From Amoebidium appalachense (taxonomy: Eukaryota > Ichthyosporea), in the NCBI GenBank assembly GCA_963693365.1, contig CAVNZM010000009.1:4588001-4652000 (forward strand): a stretch of DNA of 64,000 nt, read 5' to 3'. The notes beneath the pieces are model-generated. The model saw only the letters and a list, made by a program, of their open reading frames with translations, did no database searches and was not told the DNA's origin. Positions 25,414 through 51,852 of the stretch are shown in pieces; the first letter of the stretch is position 1, and each line of letters opens with the position of its first letter. The position numbers and the translations under genes are program-made.

Positions 25414-25610
25414 TGCCACGGTACAAAGCAGCTTACAGCAATGGTGCCAAGGCTCAATGGGATAGATCTGACCAATCAACGGTCATTGTCACTCAAACGG
25501 CTTTGATGATTGGCAAAGTATCACGTCTAAGCTTGATGAAAACAAACCCGTGGCTGCTAACCATTGGCTGTGTATAGATCTAACCAAAAAAGGAAGGCAC
25601 AACAAATTAG

Positions 25611-26119
25611 TGCCCTGCACACGGAGCATGACTATAGGCTGTTTAGACACCACACGTGTAGGGCACTGCCTCTTGGCACCAACCAGAAGAGGGTAGAAAT
25701 TGTGCCCTGCACACGGAGCATGCCTATAGGCTGTTTAGACACCACACGTGTAGGGCACTGCCTCTTGGCACCAACCAGAAGAGGGTAGAAATTGTGCCCT
25801 GCACACGGAGCATGCCTATAGGCTGTTTAGACACCACACGTGTAGGGCACTGCCTCTTGGCACCAACCAGAAGAGGGTAGAAATTGTGCCCTGCACACGG
25901 AGCATGCCTATAGGCTGTTTAGACACCACACGTGTAGGGCACTGCCTCTTGGCACCAACCAGAAGAGGGTAGAAATTGTGCCCTGCACACGGAGCATGCC
26001 TATAGGCTGTTTAGACACCACACGTGTAGGGCACTGCCTCTTGGCACCAACCAGAAGAGGGTAGAAATTGTGCCCTGCACACGGAGCATGCCTATAGGCT
26101 GTTTAGACACCACACGTGT
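25611..26119. repeat. Array of 92-bp direct repeats (5.5 copies)
   Basis: TGCCCTGCACACGGAGCATG begins units at 25,611, 25,703, 25,795, 25,887, 25,979 and 26,071, an exact 92-base period. Copies are nearly identical. In each unit GTGCCCTGCACACG near the start and CACACGTGTAGGGCAC later are near-complementary, so a unit can fold into a stem with a loop of about 35 bases. Confidence 0.92.
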
Positions 26120-26189
26120 TGTGGCTTCTGCCTTTATCACCCACACACCCCCACGTGCCAACATACACTATCCTCCCCGTGAGTGGCAT

Positions 26190-26560
26190 GCCAGTCCCCC
26201 CAGTCCCCCCAGCCCCCCAGCCCCCCTGCCCCCCTGCCCCCCTGCCCCCCTGCCCCCCTGCCCCCCTGCCTGCCGGAACCAGGCCCCCCAGTGGTGGCAT
26301 TCCAACACGTGCATGCTAGAAGATCGTGCTACATGAACAAATGGTCTTAACTCAGCCATACACACAACCATGGTTCCCCCACTCTCCCCAGCCTCCTGTG
26401 CACGTGCGCCACCCCAGCCCCCCTGCCTCCCCTGCCCCCCTGCCCCCCCTGCTGCCGGAACCACGGCCCCCAGTGGTGGCAGTGAGTGTCCCCCCTGCCT
26501 CCCCTGCACGTGTGCCCCCCCTGCCTCCCCTGCCTCCCGGAACCACGCCCCGGCGCAGTG
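26190..26560. repeat. C-rich repeats with diverged CCGGAACCA-GTGG blocks
   Basis: CCCCCTGCC tracts alternate with three blocks of the form GCCGGAACCA...CCCCAGTGGTGGCA near 26,271, 26,452 and 26,537. Pro-rich frames through it look non-coding. Confidence 0.6.
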
Positions 26561-26597
26561 GCAGCTATTTTTAGATATAGAGATTCCATGGCCACAT

Positions 26598-26685
26598 GGC
26601 CAGATGGCCAGATCATTTTGCTCACCGTTTTATCCCGTTTTATCCACCTTTTTCCACACACTGAATTTGACCTGGCCATCTGGCC
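26598..26685. repeat. Perfect 14-bp inverted repeat with 60-base loop
   Basis: GGCCAGATGGCCAG at 26,598-26,611 is the exact reverse complement of CTGGCCATCTGGCC at 26,672-26,685. Confidence 0.75.
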
Positions 26686-26827
26686 ATCTGGGTAGAGACC
26701 GTTTTCTGTTCTGATATTGGAGAACTGTCTGATAGTGATAGCAAATGTCATTCGAAGAACAATCGGGAAACCCCGTGGTGTGACAACCAATCAGAATGAA
26801 GCAATCACATAACACTAGATCGGTTTT

Positions 26828-27061
26828 GATTGGCTCAGTTCGGTAGCCGTAGGTATATAAGCACGACAGTTTTTAGCAGATCAGCAAGCAACAACACATC
26901 TTCTGTGTTTAGCACCTACAGCTTTACAGCTATATTTTCTTTTTCACCCACCCACCTACACCCTACACTCAACCCCCATTGATCCCCACATACGTGCTGT
27001 TTTTTCACGGGGCGAAGACTTCCCCCGTTTTTTGGGCACAAGGACCTCACGGATCAATAAA
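26828..27061 (+). promoter_or_regulatory. Promoter-like unit with no long ORF
   Basis: GATTGGCTCA at 26,828 and AGGTATATAAG at 26,851 match the promoter of the gene at 61,213 (GATTGGCTCA, AGGTATATAAA). A leader with no ATG follows, then ACGGGG...CCCCCGT plus T6 (27,007-27,033), which could fold into a hairpin, and an AATAAA at 27,056. It may make a non-coding RNA, or it may be the remains of a gene. Confidence 0.4.
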
Positions 27062-27129
27062 TTGATGACTGGGGGCCTGCCGTGGTTTACAACCATTGCA
27101 GGTTCACTTTCGTCCAAGGGGATGTCCCC

Positions 27130-28250
27130 CTAGAGGCAACACACGTCCCGGAGTAGTTTTCATAGAAGGTATTTTTCACACAATAGATTAGTTAGTAGGC
27201 AGCTAAAAAAAAAAAAAAAGAAAGAAAGAAATAAAGAAAGAAAGGGGGGAAATAGATGTAGGAAAAAGTCAACCCTTTTTTGTGATGTGGCAAAAGCGAA
27301 GCAGTTGTAAAAAGGAAAAAAAAAAAAAAAAAAAAAAAAAGGTCCAAAAAAAAGCTGATGTATAACAACTAAAAAGCAGGAATATAGCAGACTGAGTATT
27401 GATACACTTTAGATGGCCCAAAAAAGAATCATTTCATACTTGACACATTTGCTCATCTGCCGGTTTCTTTCGTTCGTTCATCAGCACACACGCACAGGGA
27501 TATCAATTACATTTGGTTTCTAAAGAGCATCAAGTGCGTGAACGTTCTGTTGCTGAGTGGCCCGTGCAGTTGGCGACCACGAAATGTTCAAATGGTAAGC
27601 GCGCGCTTCAGGCGGCTCACTAAACGAGCCTAATATGGCTTATCAGATTGCGATCTTGGCTGAGTCCGGCTGAGTCGGCCGTCACGGTGGTGTGAGTCAA
27701 GTAAGTGAAAACACGACCAAAAATATAAGGGCGAAGAAAAATTTAAACGATAAACAAGAGTCACAGTTTACGGTGAAATGAGGATAGGAGGGAGGGAGTC
27801 TTTATTTTCACGAAAAAAATGTGCGGTTGGCAGAGTTCAAGGGCCACATTTTGAGTTCTCTTTTGTTGCACTAGTTTTCTTGTGATGTGTCCGGTCACTC
27901 AACTGAGGTTCATGATTAATGTAGTCCACGGGGCTTTTTTGGTGCAATTTTTTGGCGTGCTGTTGTGTTTTTTGCAAACAGAGACTGTACGAGGAAACCC
28001 AACCGTGGGAATTGAATGGTGAAGGAAGGAAAAAACACCAACCAAACTTGATTTTTTTTTCGCCTTTCCTCTTTCTGCAACCAGCCCTCGTGCCTTAGGC
28101 TAAACACTTAACATTCGGATCCAACGGTTTTGTTGCCTGGCCGTACGTGGTGTTATGTATCTAGTATCTTAGTATACACTCAGCCTGCAAAACCTTCTCT
28201 TTAACTGGCATTAACGTTTTCTCCTGCCCTGTGCAAACGCAAGAACACCG
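27130..28250. other. No gene recognised; A-rich runs
   Basis: Holds A15 near 27,205, a GAAA-rich stretch and A25 at 27,316-27,340. Base composition is clearly lower in GC than the viral cluster. The junction to host-type DNA lies here or just upstream. Confidence 0.4.
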
Positions 28251-28394
28251 ATAATCCATGATGGGCAATCACTGTTCGTTTGATTTGTACAAAGCAGATG
28301 AGATTCCCTGTGGAGGGTTTGATTGCAACACCTTCCATCTAGTTCAGGTACTTTTCCTCTTAGATGTCTCCCCCCCCCCCCTCCACCCCCTTTC

Positions 28395-28406
28395 TTTTTT
28401 TTTTTT

Positions 28407-28437
<31 letters not shown>

Positions 28438-28534
28438 GGGAGAGGGAGGGAGGGGGGAAGAAATAGACTAGCAAATACATTAATATTATATAAACGTAAC
28501 CAAATCATTTTCCGATCCTGGAATTTCCCTTTCC

Positions 28535-28604
<70 letters not shown>
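28395..28604. repeat. Composite homopolymers T22-G24 and C59-A10
   Basis: T22 (28,395-28,416) abuts G24 (28,417-28,440); C59 (28,536-28,594) abuts A10 (28,595-28,604). They lie in a probable intron of the receptor gene. Confidence 0.85.
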
Positions 28605-29174
28605 GCCCTTTCCCTCGCGCGCGCGCCTTCTCCCCCTCGATCAGGTCGAAGGCTCCTTTGCTGTTTCTTTCGATTCTTTTATTCTGCGCACGCACAAGCA
28701 CACACGACCACAATCTCGCGCACACAAGGCAGAAGTATATGAGATGTGGATGCTGTAAACACATGGTTCCAATTCAATTTATGCGGAACCTGTCACCTTT
28801 CGACCGACCTAACCTCCAGAGACGGTGGCAGATGAGACGGCACAGGAAGTGATGGATCGAATTCTTTTTTTCCCCTCTCTATTATTTTTTATTACATTAT
28901 TATTATTGTTGCTATTATTGTTGTTGTTATTATTTGATTTATTTATATATTTATTTATCTATTTTGGGGGGGGGGGGGGGGGGGGGGGGGGGAGGAGGGG
29001 AAGGGGGGAGGGGGGAGGGAAGGGGCAACCTTTCATTGCAACTCTTGCAATCACCATTTTGCGCAGCCGTCTTTGCACGCGTGTGTGTCTTTGCCTCGAG
29101 CTGGAGTTTTGTTTTCAAAGTATCTATATTACCCCCTCCCCCCCCCACTCCCCCCCTACCCCTCCCCACCCCCC

Positions 29175-29209
<35 letters not shown>

Positions 29210-29367
29210 TTCCCTCCTCCCCCCCCCTCCCCCCCTCCCCCCCCCCCCCCCCCCCCACCCAAAAAAAAAAAAACAAAAAAACCAAAAAAAAAAACCAGAA
29301 TTCCATGGCTGGGTATACATGCTACATACTGATCAACCCCGATTTGACTAACCCGATTACCCCGTAG

Positions 29368-30276
29368 ACTGCCGCCTATACAGCAGCGACCGCCAGTCTT
29401 ACCGCGTGCCTTGCGATTCTGTTTGCCACGGCGGTGCGGCACTACATGCGGCCCGGCAGCATGTCCATCGTCCAGTACTTCCCCGCCTACATCTGCGCCT
29501 CTGACATCTTCATGGCCGTCACAACCATGATCGCTAACCTCCCCTCGTGCAAGGAACCATTCAGTGAAATAGGAAATATACCCCTAGGGTGGGATAGGCT
29601 CGGGTTTATGTGGCATACGTCTGTCTTGTGTAGTACGTTTTCTACTGCGTGGGTTGCGTTTGTGCTACTGCGTACTCTTAAAGGCGACAAACCGTCCAAG
29701 CGATACTATCTGTTTTGCCTTTTTCTATGGTTGGTGCCTATACCCCTTGTGTTTACACTCCCCGTGCATTTTTTCGGTATGTTTGGTAGAAAAAGGGACA
29801 GGTGTGGGTTGCAGCACAGCAAAACGCTGCTCGTGCTGTTGAGTGTGGTTCTACCAATGGGATCCCTCCTGTTCGGCGCCTTTTGCCATATAAGGGCAAT
29901 GCTACTCCTCGTAAAATCAGTACAGATGCGAAGTTCCATTATCAACCAGCCTCAACAAGCATCTAACCGTCGCACACTTATGAGTTTGGCCGGTGGGAAA
30001 AACAACCGCTCGCCGCCAACTGACGTATTGAGAAGGGGGGCTTCGTTTTTGCGAAACTCGGAATCGCAATCTGTCGTGCGGAGGGGAACTCAACCCATGC
30101 CTAGTTCCGATATTGGGATTGAGGGAACCGCGGATGTTTCGGAGGACTCGATGGCTGGGAGCAAGCAGGGTGAACAGCTGATAGAAGATTCGAGCGCCGA
30201 CCCCATGCCCTTTCCGGGTAATGGTGGGGATGGCGCCGCAGGTAGCCGGGGATGCAAGGTAATACCCGAGGTATGA
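29368..30276 (+). CDS. Seven-transmembrane receptor gene, exon with TM1-TM5
   Basis: The exon starts at 29,368 after an intron end with a branch-like TTGACTAAC and CCGTAG. It encodes TM1 (LTACLAILFATAVRHYM), TM2 (FPAYICASDIFMAVTTMIAN), TM3 (LGFMWHTSVLCSTFSTAWVA), TM4 (FCLFLWLVPIPLVF) and TM5 (LLVLLSVVLPMGSLLFGAF), then a long polar third loop. Order and residues recall class E/cAMP-receptor-like GPCRs of protists. The true donor is one of several GT sites near 30,250-30,271. An upstream exon ending LYKADEIPCGGFDCNTFHLV near 28,351 may give the extracellular N-terminus. The family call is tentative; the 7TM topology is well supported together with the next exon. Confidence 0.6.
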   Translation, partial: TAAYTAATASLTACLAILFATAVRHYMRPGSMSIVQYFPAYICASDIFMAVTTMIANLPSCKEPFSEIGNIPLGWDRLGFMWHTSVLCSTFSTAWVAFVLLRTLKGDKPSKRYYLFCLFLWLVPIPLVFTLPVHFFGMFGRKRDRCGLQHSKTLLVLLSVVLPMGSLLFGAFCHIRAMLLLVKSVQMRSSIINQPQQASNRRTLMSLAGGKNNRSPPTDVLRRGASFLRNSESQSVVRRGTQPMPSSDIGIEGTADVSEDSMAGSKQGEQLIEDSSADPMPFPGNGGDGAAGSRGCKVIPEV

Positions 30277-30839
30277 CTTTAAATTAGGTTCTTCTTTTCT
30301 TTTCTCTTCTCTTTCTTCCTTTCTTCAATTCTTCTTCATTTTCTTTTTCTCCTTTTTTTTTTTTTTTTTTTTTTTTGGGGGGGGGGGGGGGGATACTGAC
30401 TTACCAAGGTCATTTTCTCCATGGAACACCCTACATTCTAGATTTTCAGCGGACGGGGTTTTTCGTTTCCACAATTCATTTGATTCTTCTGCGAAGGTGG
30501 CACGGTTGTTCGGCTGTGTTTTTGTGCATGGTGTATGTTTGCTCTTGGGGGGACAAGTGAGGGAGGAGGGTTCTACGCAGTTTTCCGAATTCTGGATACG
30601 ATTTTGATTCTCGTTTTCCAACCCCCCCCCCCCCCCCCCCCCCCCCCTCTCTTCAGCCCTTCACCGAGTGGGTGAGCACATGTAGTGGGTGGGTGGGTGG
30701 GTGGGTAGGTAGGCGGGTGAGGGCCGGGGGGAAAGCGGAGGCCCGGGGTTTAAATTGGGCGGGGGTGGGGAGTGGACGGGGGTTTCGGGAGGAGGAGGGA
30801 GAGGAGAGGGCATATTTACTTTGGTGGGAAGGGAGGTGT

Positions 30840-30870
<31 letters not shown>

Positions 30871-31103
30871 GGGTTTACCTACGTCCCTAACTACTAGGAG
30901 CGCCTTACAATATGGACATCGGGGGGGGGGGGAGGAGGGGGGGGGGGGGGGGGTTACATATCCGGGGCGGGGCTGGAGGGGGAGGTGGCGGTGGTTGAGA
31001 GAGGGTAAGGGGCGCGGGGGGAGGGGAGGGGGGGGGGGGAGGAGAAGCGGAATGGTTGTATTTCTATGTATGCATCCTGATGTGACAACAGATTCCCCTG
31101 CAG

Positions 31104-31481
31104 ATGCTCAAGTGGTGGGGGGGCTCTATTCTGCGCCATCCACCCACCAACCGTGACATTCCACTGGCGTCTGTGGGGAGCATGGAGTCGGGCAGCAACC
31201 TCCCTACATCCATAATTATGGATTCGGATAAGGAAAAACAGGAGGCAATGCAGAGGCTGGCGGTATTTTTCGTGTTTTTTGGACTCGTTTTTTTCGTTCA
31301 GTGGCTCCCTTACTGCCTGTACATTGCCTATTCGGTGGTTGGTGGGTGCACGAATGTGCCACTGGCTTTTGTGCAGGCGATTACAGTGAATTCTGGGGGG
31401 GTTTATGATGCTCTTTTGTATGGGGTCTTACTGTGGCCGGAGCAAATTAGGCATCCTCCCAAAGTGAGGCAGCACGTTTGA
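31104..31481 (+). CDS. Seven-transmembrane receptor gene, last exon with TM6-TM7
   Basis: After an acceptor CCTGCAG the frame encodes the end of loop 3, TM6 (LAVFFVFFGLVFFVQWLPYC) and TM7 (FVQAITVNSGGVYDALLYGV), and a short basic tail ending at TGA 31,479-31,481. The TM7 element NSGGVYDALLYG corresponds to the N--x-x-Y region of receptors. It lacks a long C-tail with Ser/Thr clusters. It pairs with the exon at 29,368, with a G-rich intron between. Confidence 0.6.
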   Translation: MLKWWGGSILRHPPTNRDIPLASVGSMESGSNLPTSIIMDSDKEKQEAMQRLAVFFVFFGLVFFVQWLPYCLYIAYSVVGGCTNVPLAFVQAITVNSGGVYDALLYGVLLWPEQIRHPPKVRQHV

Positions 31482-33300
31482 AAACCAAACGGTGCTTTCT
31501 GTTGGTGTGGCCGGGTAGGGAATACTGTATACCCAGTTTTTTTTTTTCTCCTTCTTTTCCTTAGATCTGCCGTAGCTTATGATTAGGGTATGCATTGTGG
31601 CAGTGGTTGTGGTCCGTTTTGGATATGTTTGACCTTGTGGTGTACGTTAAAAGTTTTGAAAGATACTCATATTGTTCTGTACAGTTTTCGGGATTCCATT
31701 TTTCGTGTATGAATTCAAAATTTGTGCACTGCAACATTCCGTGTGAGTTCTGTTGCTTATCGACAAACTGTTATTTTTGCCGTTAGCCCGCCCCTGGCAG
31801 GAAAAGTTGGTTTACACAAGTCTTCTTAGAACCAGATAAGATATGTGTGAGGTGGATGCATTAATGAACGTGAGCGCCTTTGGAAGCTGAGGGTGTGTGT
31901 GTGTGTGCGTGATGTTGCCATTCAGTCAAAGAGAGGCAAGGGGAGGAGGGGGGGAAGGCGGGGGGGGGGGGGGGGGGGGGAGGAGGGGGGGGACGATAGG
32001 AGAGGGGGGAGGGGGGAGGGGAGGGGGAGAGGGGGGCCAAGGAAAGGAGGGGGAAGGCGGGGGGGGGGGGGGGGGGGGGGAGGGGGCTTGAGTGTGTGCC
32101 TGGAGAGAAGCACTGGTGGGGGAGGGGAATGCTCTTGTCTGGGATGACGGGTTGTAGCCTGTGTGTCTTAAAGGGGGGGATGGGGGGGGGGGGGGGGGGG
32201 GGGGGGGGAGGGGTGTGGAGAGAGAGAGGGAGAGAGAGAGAAAAAGAAGGGGATATGGGGAAGGGATGGAGGGAGGGAGGGAGGGAGGGAGGGAGGGAGG
32301 GAAGGAGGGAGGGAGGGAGGGGGAGAACCGGGGGGCGGGAGGAGGAGAAGGAAGAGTCCGAGAGAGGTGGGGGGGGGGGAGAGGGGGGGGGAGAAGGGGG
32401 GACAGAGAGAAGAGAGAGAGAAAGATAGTGGGAGAGAGTGAGACAGAGAGAGAGACATAGTGTGTGTCACTTTATTCTATCTTAGGGCCAAAAAAGTGCA
32501 TCAGCCCACAATGGCTGCCGTGAATACATACCCGTAACCACTATGGTTCCCATGCATAATATTATCAATACTAATATCATCAGTGGCAGTACTAGTGCAC
32601 TCTGATACAACTTGGTCCCTTGAATATCTCCCCTCCTCCCTCCTAATCTATTTTGTGCTAAATTAGGCTACGACAAATTGTTCACAAGTAATCCAACCTA
32701 GCAGTTCATGTTGCGTAGTCTCTGATAAGGTGGCCTAGTTGTTGCAGGACACACAGAAAAACACAATTACAGAATGCATGCAAGCAAACCCGGTCATTGC
32801 CATACGACTGGAGGCTAAGGACTGGCAGTCATTTGGAAAGCTCCCCGACGACCAAGTAGCCGCCCCTCCACTCACGCAGCGCAGAAGTAGCTGAAGAAGC
32901 TGCTGCAGCCCACCGCCAATAGGTCGCGTAGAAGCGTAGACAGCGTGTAGAAGTTACCATAGGTTGCAGTGGACCACCAGGCGTTGAAGAAACCACTGCT
33001 CATACGAGAAACTCCGCGAAAGGGAGATGCCCCCACACTCTCACAGCAGTAGGAATACACCAGGCCACACCACACACACGCTGCAGTCACGTTCCCCTGA
33101 GTGGGACTCCCTCCCACCACAAAAAGAAGAAACGAAAGCCTTTATATACCTGCCATGGTGAAGAATCGGGAAAAAAAGTTGACGTGACAGCTAAGAGATC
33201 AAAGTGAAAGTGAAGCACGAGTTATCCTGTAACAAATGCATAATGATACCTGAACACTGTGTGAAAATCATATAAATACTCAATGTGACGACCAGCAGAA
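31482..33300. other. Intergenic, GA/G-rich low complexity
   Basis: G-rich and (GGGA)n DNA at 31,935-32,460 yields long meaningless Gly/Arg frames. On the minus strand TATATAAA at 33,141-33,148 precedes a short ORF (first ATG near 33,003, ending 32,872) of unknown value. Confidence 0.4.
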
Positions 33301-33519
33301 TTCAACAAAAAGTCTAAAGTGTTCACATTGCCAGCTAGTGTAGCAGACGCCCGTAGGGAAAGTGGCAAAACGCGACATAAAACTCACACCTATCAACATG
33401 CTTTCGATAAAAAAGTTCAGCACAAAAGTGGCACCAGCGGCGATGGAAACAAGAATTACAACGCCACTGCACAACTTCCCAGGCAATATCAACATCAGAG
33501 CACCATACAGACTTATCAA

Positions 33520-34921
33520 CTAGGGTGGTATCCATGGCCATACGTACAGCAGGAGAAATGTATCGAACCAAAGCTCCCAAAAAGCGATAATGATCAGTAC
33601 GGTGTTGCCTAAGGAACATAACACATGCCGACTGAGTTTTACCTTTGATTTCTCTATCAGAACGAGAAAGAAACTTATACTGCGTATGGTAATAACTCGA
33701 AAAGGCAGAAAAAAGAGGAAGAGAAAAGAAAGAGGGAGTGAGATATAGCGAGAGGAAGAATCAGGTTGAAAGAGGGTTGGCTGAGGACATTCAGAAGTGG
33801 CGTTGGTGAATCGGGGGGGAAGAGGGATGGAGGGAGGGGGGGGAAAGAAAGCATAAAGAGGGTGATCATCAGGTATCCTAACTAAACGAAAACAAAAACG
33901 AAGAGACAATTCCTCCATACGACAAACAGCAGACGACAATCCAAACATACTGATTAAGGGAGGCACAAACCGAGTATGAAACAAAGTGCGCAGCGCAGTA
34001 CGTATACCCTGAAAATCGTCAAACTCTTTCAGCGCCACGGCCGCCTCGCGAGGTGGGTCGCAGGCCAATAGTGGAAGTCCGTATTCGAAAGTCGGCCGCA
34101 AAAAAGTTTTATAGTAGAGAAGAAGGTTCGCAGGATGGATCACAGACTCCCGTTGAAACATATTGACACGATGTGAAGTAATTACCCTTCGCACGAGCAA
34201 TCCGTGCAGTGAGGAGCTTGCGAAAATCAATACCCCGTGCAGTAAAAGGAATACCCAAATAGTCATAGGTGCTCTGAACAGGAATAGGAAGATCTAAAGA
34301 AGCGTTTTTCGAAAAAGTAGCACACTTTGCAATTCCGACTGTCATGAGATTCTCGGTGCACCATTGGGGTTTACACACTTTGTAATCCACCTGACGAATT
34401 CGAATTCGAAGCATCTGGTGCATGACGTCTTCGGTTAAGGAACAAAGAACAATATCGTCCGCAAAAAGAAGACCCGGTACACGGCGGGTATGCAGTTGGC
34501 CAAAAGGTTCGAGGGCGCAGGCTAAATCGTCGATGAAAACGTCAAACAACAACGGACTCAGGAGGGACCCCTGCAGAAGACCCCGAGAACGAGAAAAACC
34601 GGGCGTTCATGTTCCATTGACCGCCGCTCGTCCGCGAGTGGTATCGAACAGGGCTTGCAGAAGACGGCCAAAGGGGGCTGGTAAGCCCCGCATAGCCAGC
34701 TTATGCCATAACAAACCAGTGGGTACGGTGTCGTAGGCGTTCTTAAGGTCGATGAAGACAACGTGCGGAGACAGAGCCAGAAGTAATGGATTCATGGAGT
34801 AACAGGCTTGTGGGTACCGCACGAATAGGCATGACGAAAGCCCCCTTGAAGGGAAGACTGAAGACGGAACACGGAAATTTTCTTTGAGATATCTGCAATA
34901 TCTCCTATTCTGCATGAGCAC
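33520..34921 (-). pseudogene. Decayed non-LTR retrotransposon reverse transcriptase
   Basis: Minus-strand fragments in different frames give, in order, VVFIDLKNAYDTVPTGLLWH, a stop/frameshift near 34,606, RGLLQGSLLSPLLFDVFIDD (readable only in the shifted frame), GLLFADDIVLCSLTEDVMH with the FADD catalytic motif, YDYLGIPF and FEYGLPLLACDPPRE. The same blocks are present in the element at 57,907, so it is the same LINE clade. At least two frame changes show it is dead. It is 5' truncated near 34,921. Confidence 0.75.
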
Positions 34922-35982
34922 ATCAATAGAGTCGTTTTATAAAAAGGCAAAAAAAAAGTTTTTTTGGAACGCTTGTCTGCTGGCTTTGGTATAGGGAGAA
35001 AGAGAAAGGCACAGATCCAATCATTAGCCAGCCAATCATTCACAGGGTCACTCACTGCTCGAGGGTGGCTCTGCCAGTGCACAGGCGCAAATTTTGAAAT
35101 GCTTTCCCGGTAAGAATGATTTCGCTTTTGAAAGCGCCGCATAGCCAGTAAAACAGAAAATGAAAGGCCATAACTTAAAAATTACAAAAATAGTTGAAAC
35201 ATTTCCGATATTTGTATCTTGAAGTATTCAATCTGCATTTTTTAATAGGCCCGATTCTGCCATGCTGAATTATCTGCACGAGGTTCACGAAGAAAAGTTT
35301 TGGAAAACGTAAACTTCCCGGATTTGATATATAGTTTCGAGCCCTGGACACCGTTCAAATTCCGCTGATCGGCAGCCGGGGTCGTGCGTGCGATGCCGCT
35401 TTGTACATGTATGTACAGCCTGAGGCCTCCGGGCAAAAAAAAGTTATGCAGCCCTGTCTGTCTGGAAAGTAAACTCGTAAAGCTATAGGAGCCCACGTAC
35501 GCGTAGACCTTTATAAATTGGCTTTTGTAGGTGACGAAAAAAGGCTGCAGGATCTTGCTCTTTTTTCCCCTTTCTACAGTGTTACCTGTGTTAAGTTCGT
35601 AATGCCTGTTGTTTTGAGGATTTACTTGACAGCGACTCTCGCTCTATTTGGAGGAAAAGGTGCCCCGTGCACACTTGCACGTGAAGTGCCCATTCGCCCA
35701 CGCAGCAAACACACGCGCGCACACGTGCCCACGAGCACACCCCACTGACACGTGCATAGGCACCCACACACGCGCACACAACTCACTCTAGGATTTTCTC
35801 ACATAAGAACAGTACGCAAATCCACACACGATTTTCTACCGTGAAAATTCTAAGGACGGGTACTATTAAGGAAAGGTTCATTTTGCGCAAGCCTGTCTAC
35901 TTGCCAAAATTAGTCACTCAATTTTGATACCTTTCCAATTCGCTTTGCTCTTTAGATTTCGGGTCTTCCTCACCTGTGTAAA
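34922..35982. other. Intergenic, no gene recognised
   Basis: Ordinary mixed-composition DNA with short CA-rich stretches near 35,705-35,780. A TATAAAG-like box on the minus strand lies near 35,513. No convincing ORF. Confidence 0.35.
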
Positions 35983-50723
<14,741 letters not shown>

Positions 50724-51852
50724 GTGAGTCACTTAACGTGCTACTCGCACAGCTCGACTCTGGGCCACGCATGGCCGATTGTATTGTCCTCCCCCCCCCC
50801 CCCCCCCCCCCCCTTCCTTCCCCCACCACCACACACACATTCCATGCAAAGTTGCTGTCCCGGTTTTCCTTAAAATTTTCCTATCTATCTGGGGTTTTTT
50901 TTACACTTCCTTCTCAACGATGGCCAGGCCTGGTCTTATTTATGGCTTAAGATGTTCCTTTTTTAACTTAGGGGTGGGTTGTTTGCCTTTTACTGTATGC
51001 TTTCCAGTTCGTTTCTGAATACTTGTTACTGTTAACGTTGCTGTTGTTATAGCAGGAGTCTAGTGTACACGTAGCTGGGTGTATTTAATTTAACGTCGAG
51101 CTCACATGCAGCATGTTTGCATGTGTGCTGCATATGCATTACCTGTAGTTCGTATTATATATATGTAGTCGCGTTTGGAAGAAGCAGTGTTTCTTTAAGT
51201 TGTAACGTTGTAGGTGCTTCAAAAGTTATTACATAAATACTTTTCTAATCCATAACTTCAATGGTCACAATGGGGGTTTCAGGCCTGGGTGAAAATGTAC
51301 CCTGCGTGAGTTCTTTTGGACATGTGTCAGAAGAAAGCTCAATTTGATCTTTTATGTGTGTTGTATACATGACATGCCGGGGGGACTATGACTTTCCACC
51401 GTGTCGGGAAGAAAATAATAAATTGAAAATGTTCATCGTTGTGACAGTGCAATAAAGGCAACAGGGCAACAGGATATACTGCTACGAGCACAGCACTTGC
51501 CAACCGTCGGATCATGAAAGCATGTGGGGGTTCGCCTCCCACCTTAGCCTCTGTAACAGTTTCCGTCATCCAAATTGTAACAGACGTTCAATTTTAGACA
51601 GGTTCTCAGGCTCCGTGGTTTCCACACACACACATACACACACAACATTTGGAGCACATGGCACATGGCACGCAGACACATGTGTGAGAGATCTAATTTG
51701 AGAGACAGCGGTTGAAGCCTGACACTGTTCGGATGATCTCCCAACCCACCTGCCATATATGGGTAAAGATGTAGACGTTGGAATGCGATTGCACACCCCT
51801 TATTGCAAGGGGGATTGCTATGGCCGGGTTCATCATACAGATATACTAGTTG
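50724..51852. other. Intergenic or 3' region; nothing firm
   Basis: An AATAAA at about 51,451 on the plus strand could end the PAS gene. No convincing ORF or RNA gene is seen. Confidence 0.3.

Noticed and set aside
25611-26119. CRISPR array
   Set aside because: The 92-base units are contiguous direct repeats with no variable spacers, and the setting is eukaryotic.
26160-26560. Pro-rich coding sequence in CCCCCTGCC repeats
   Set aside because: Open frames exist on both strands merely because of the repeat; there is no start context or domain.
29368-31481. Viral origin for the seven-transmembrane gene
   Set aside because: It has a spliceosomal intron with simple repeats like the other right-hand genes, and its codon use differs from the viral cluster.
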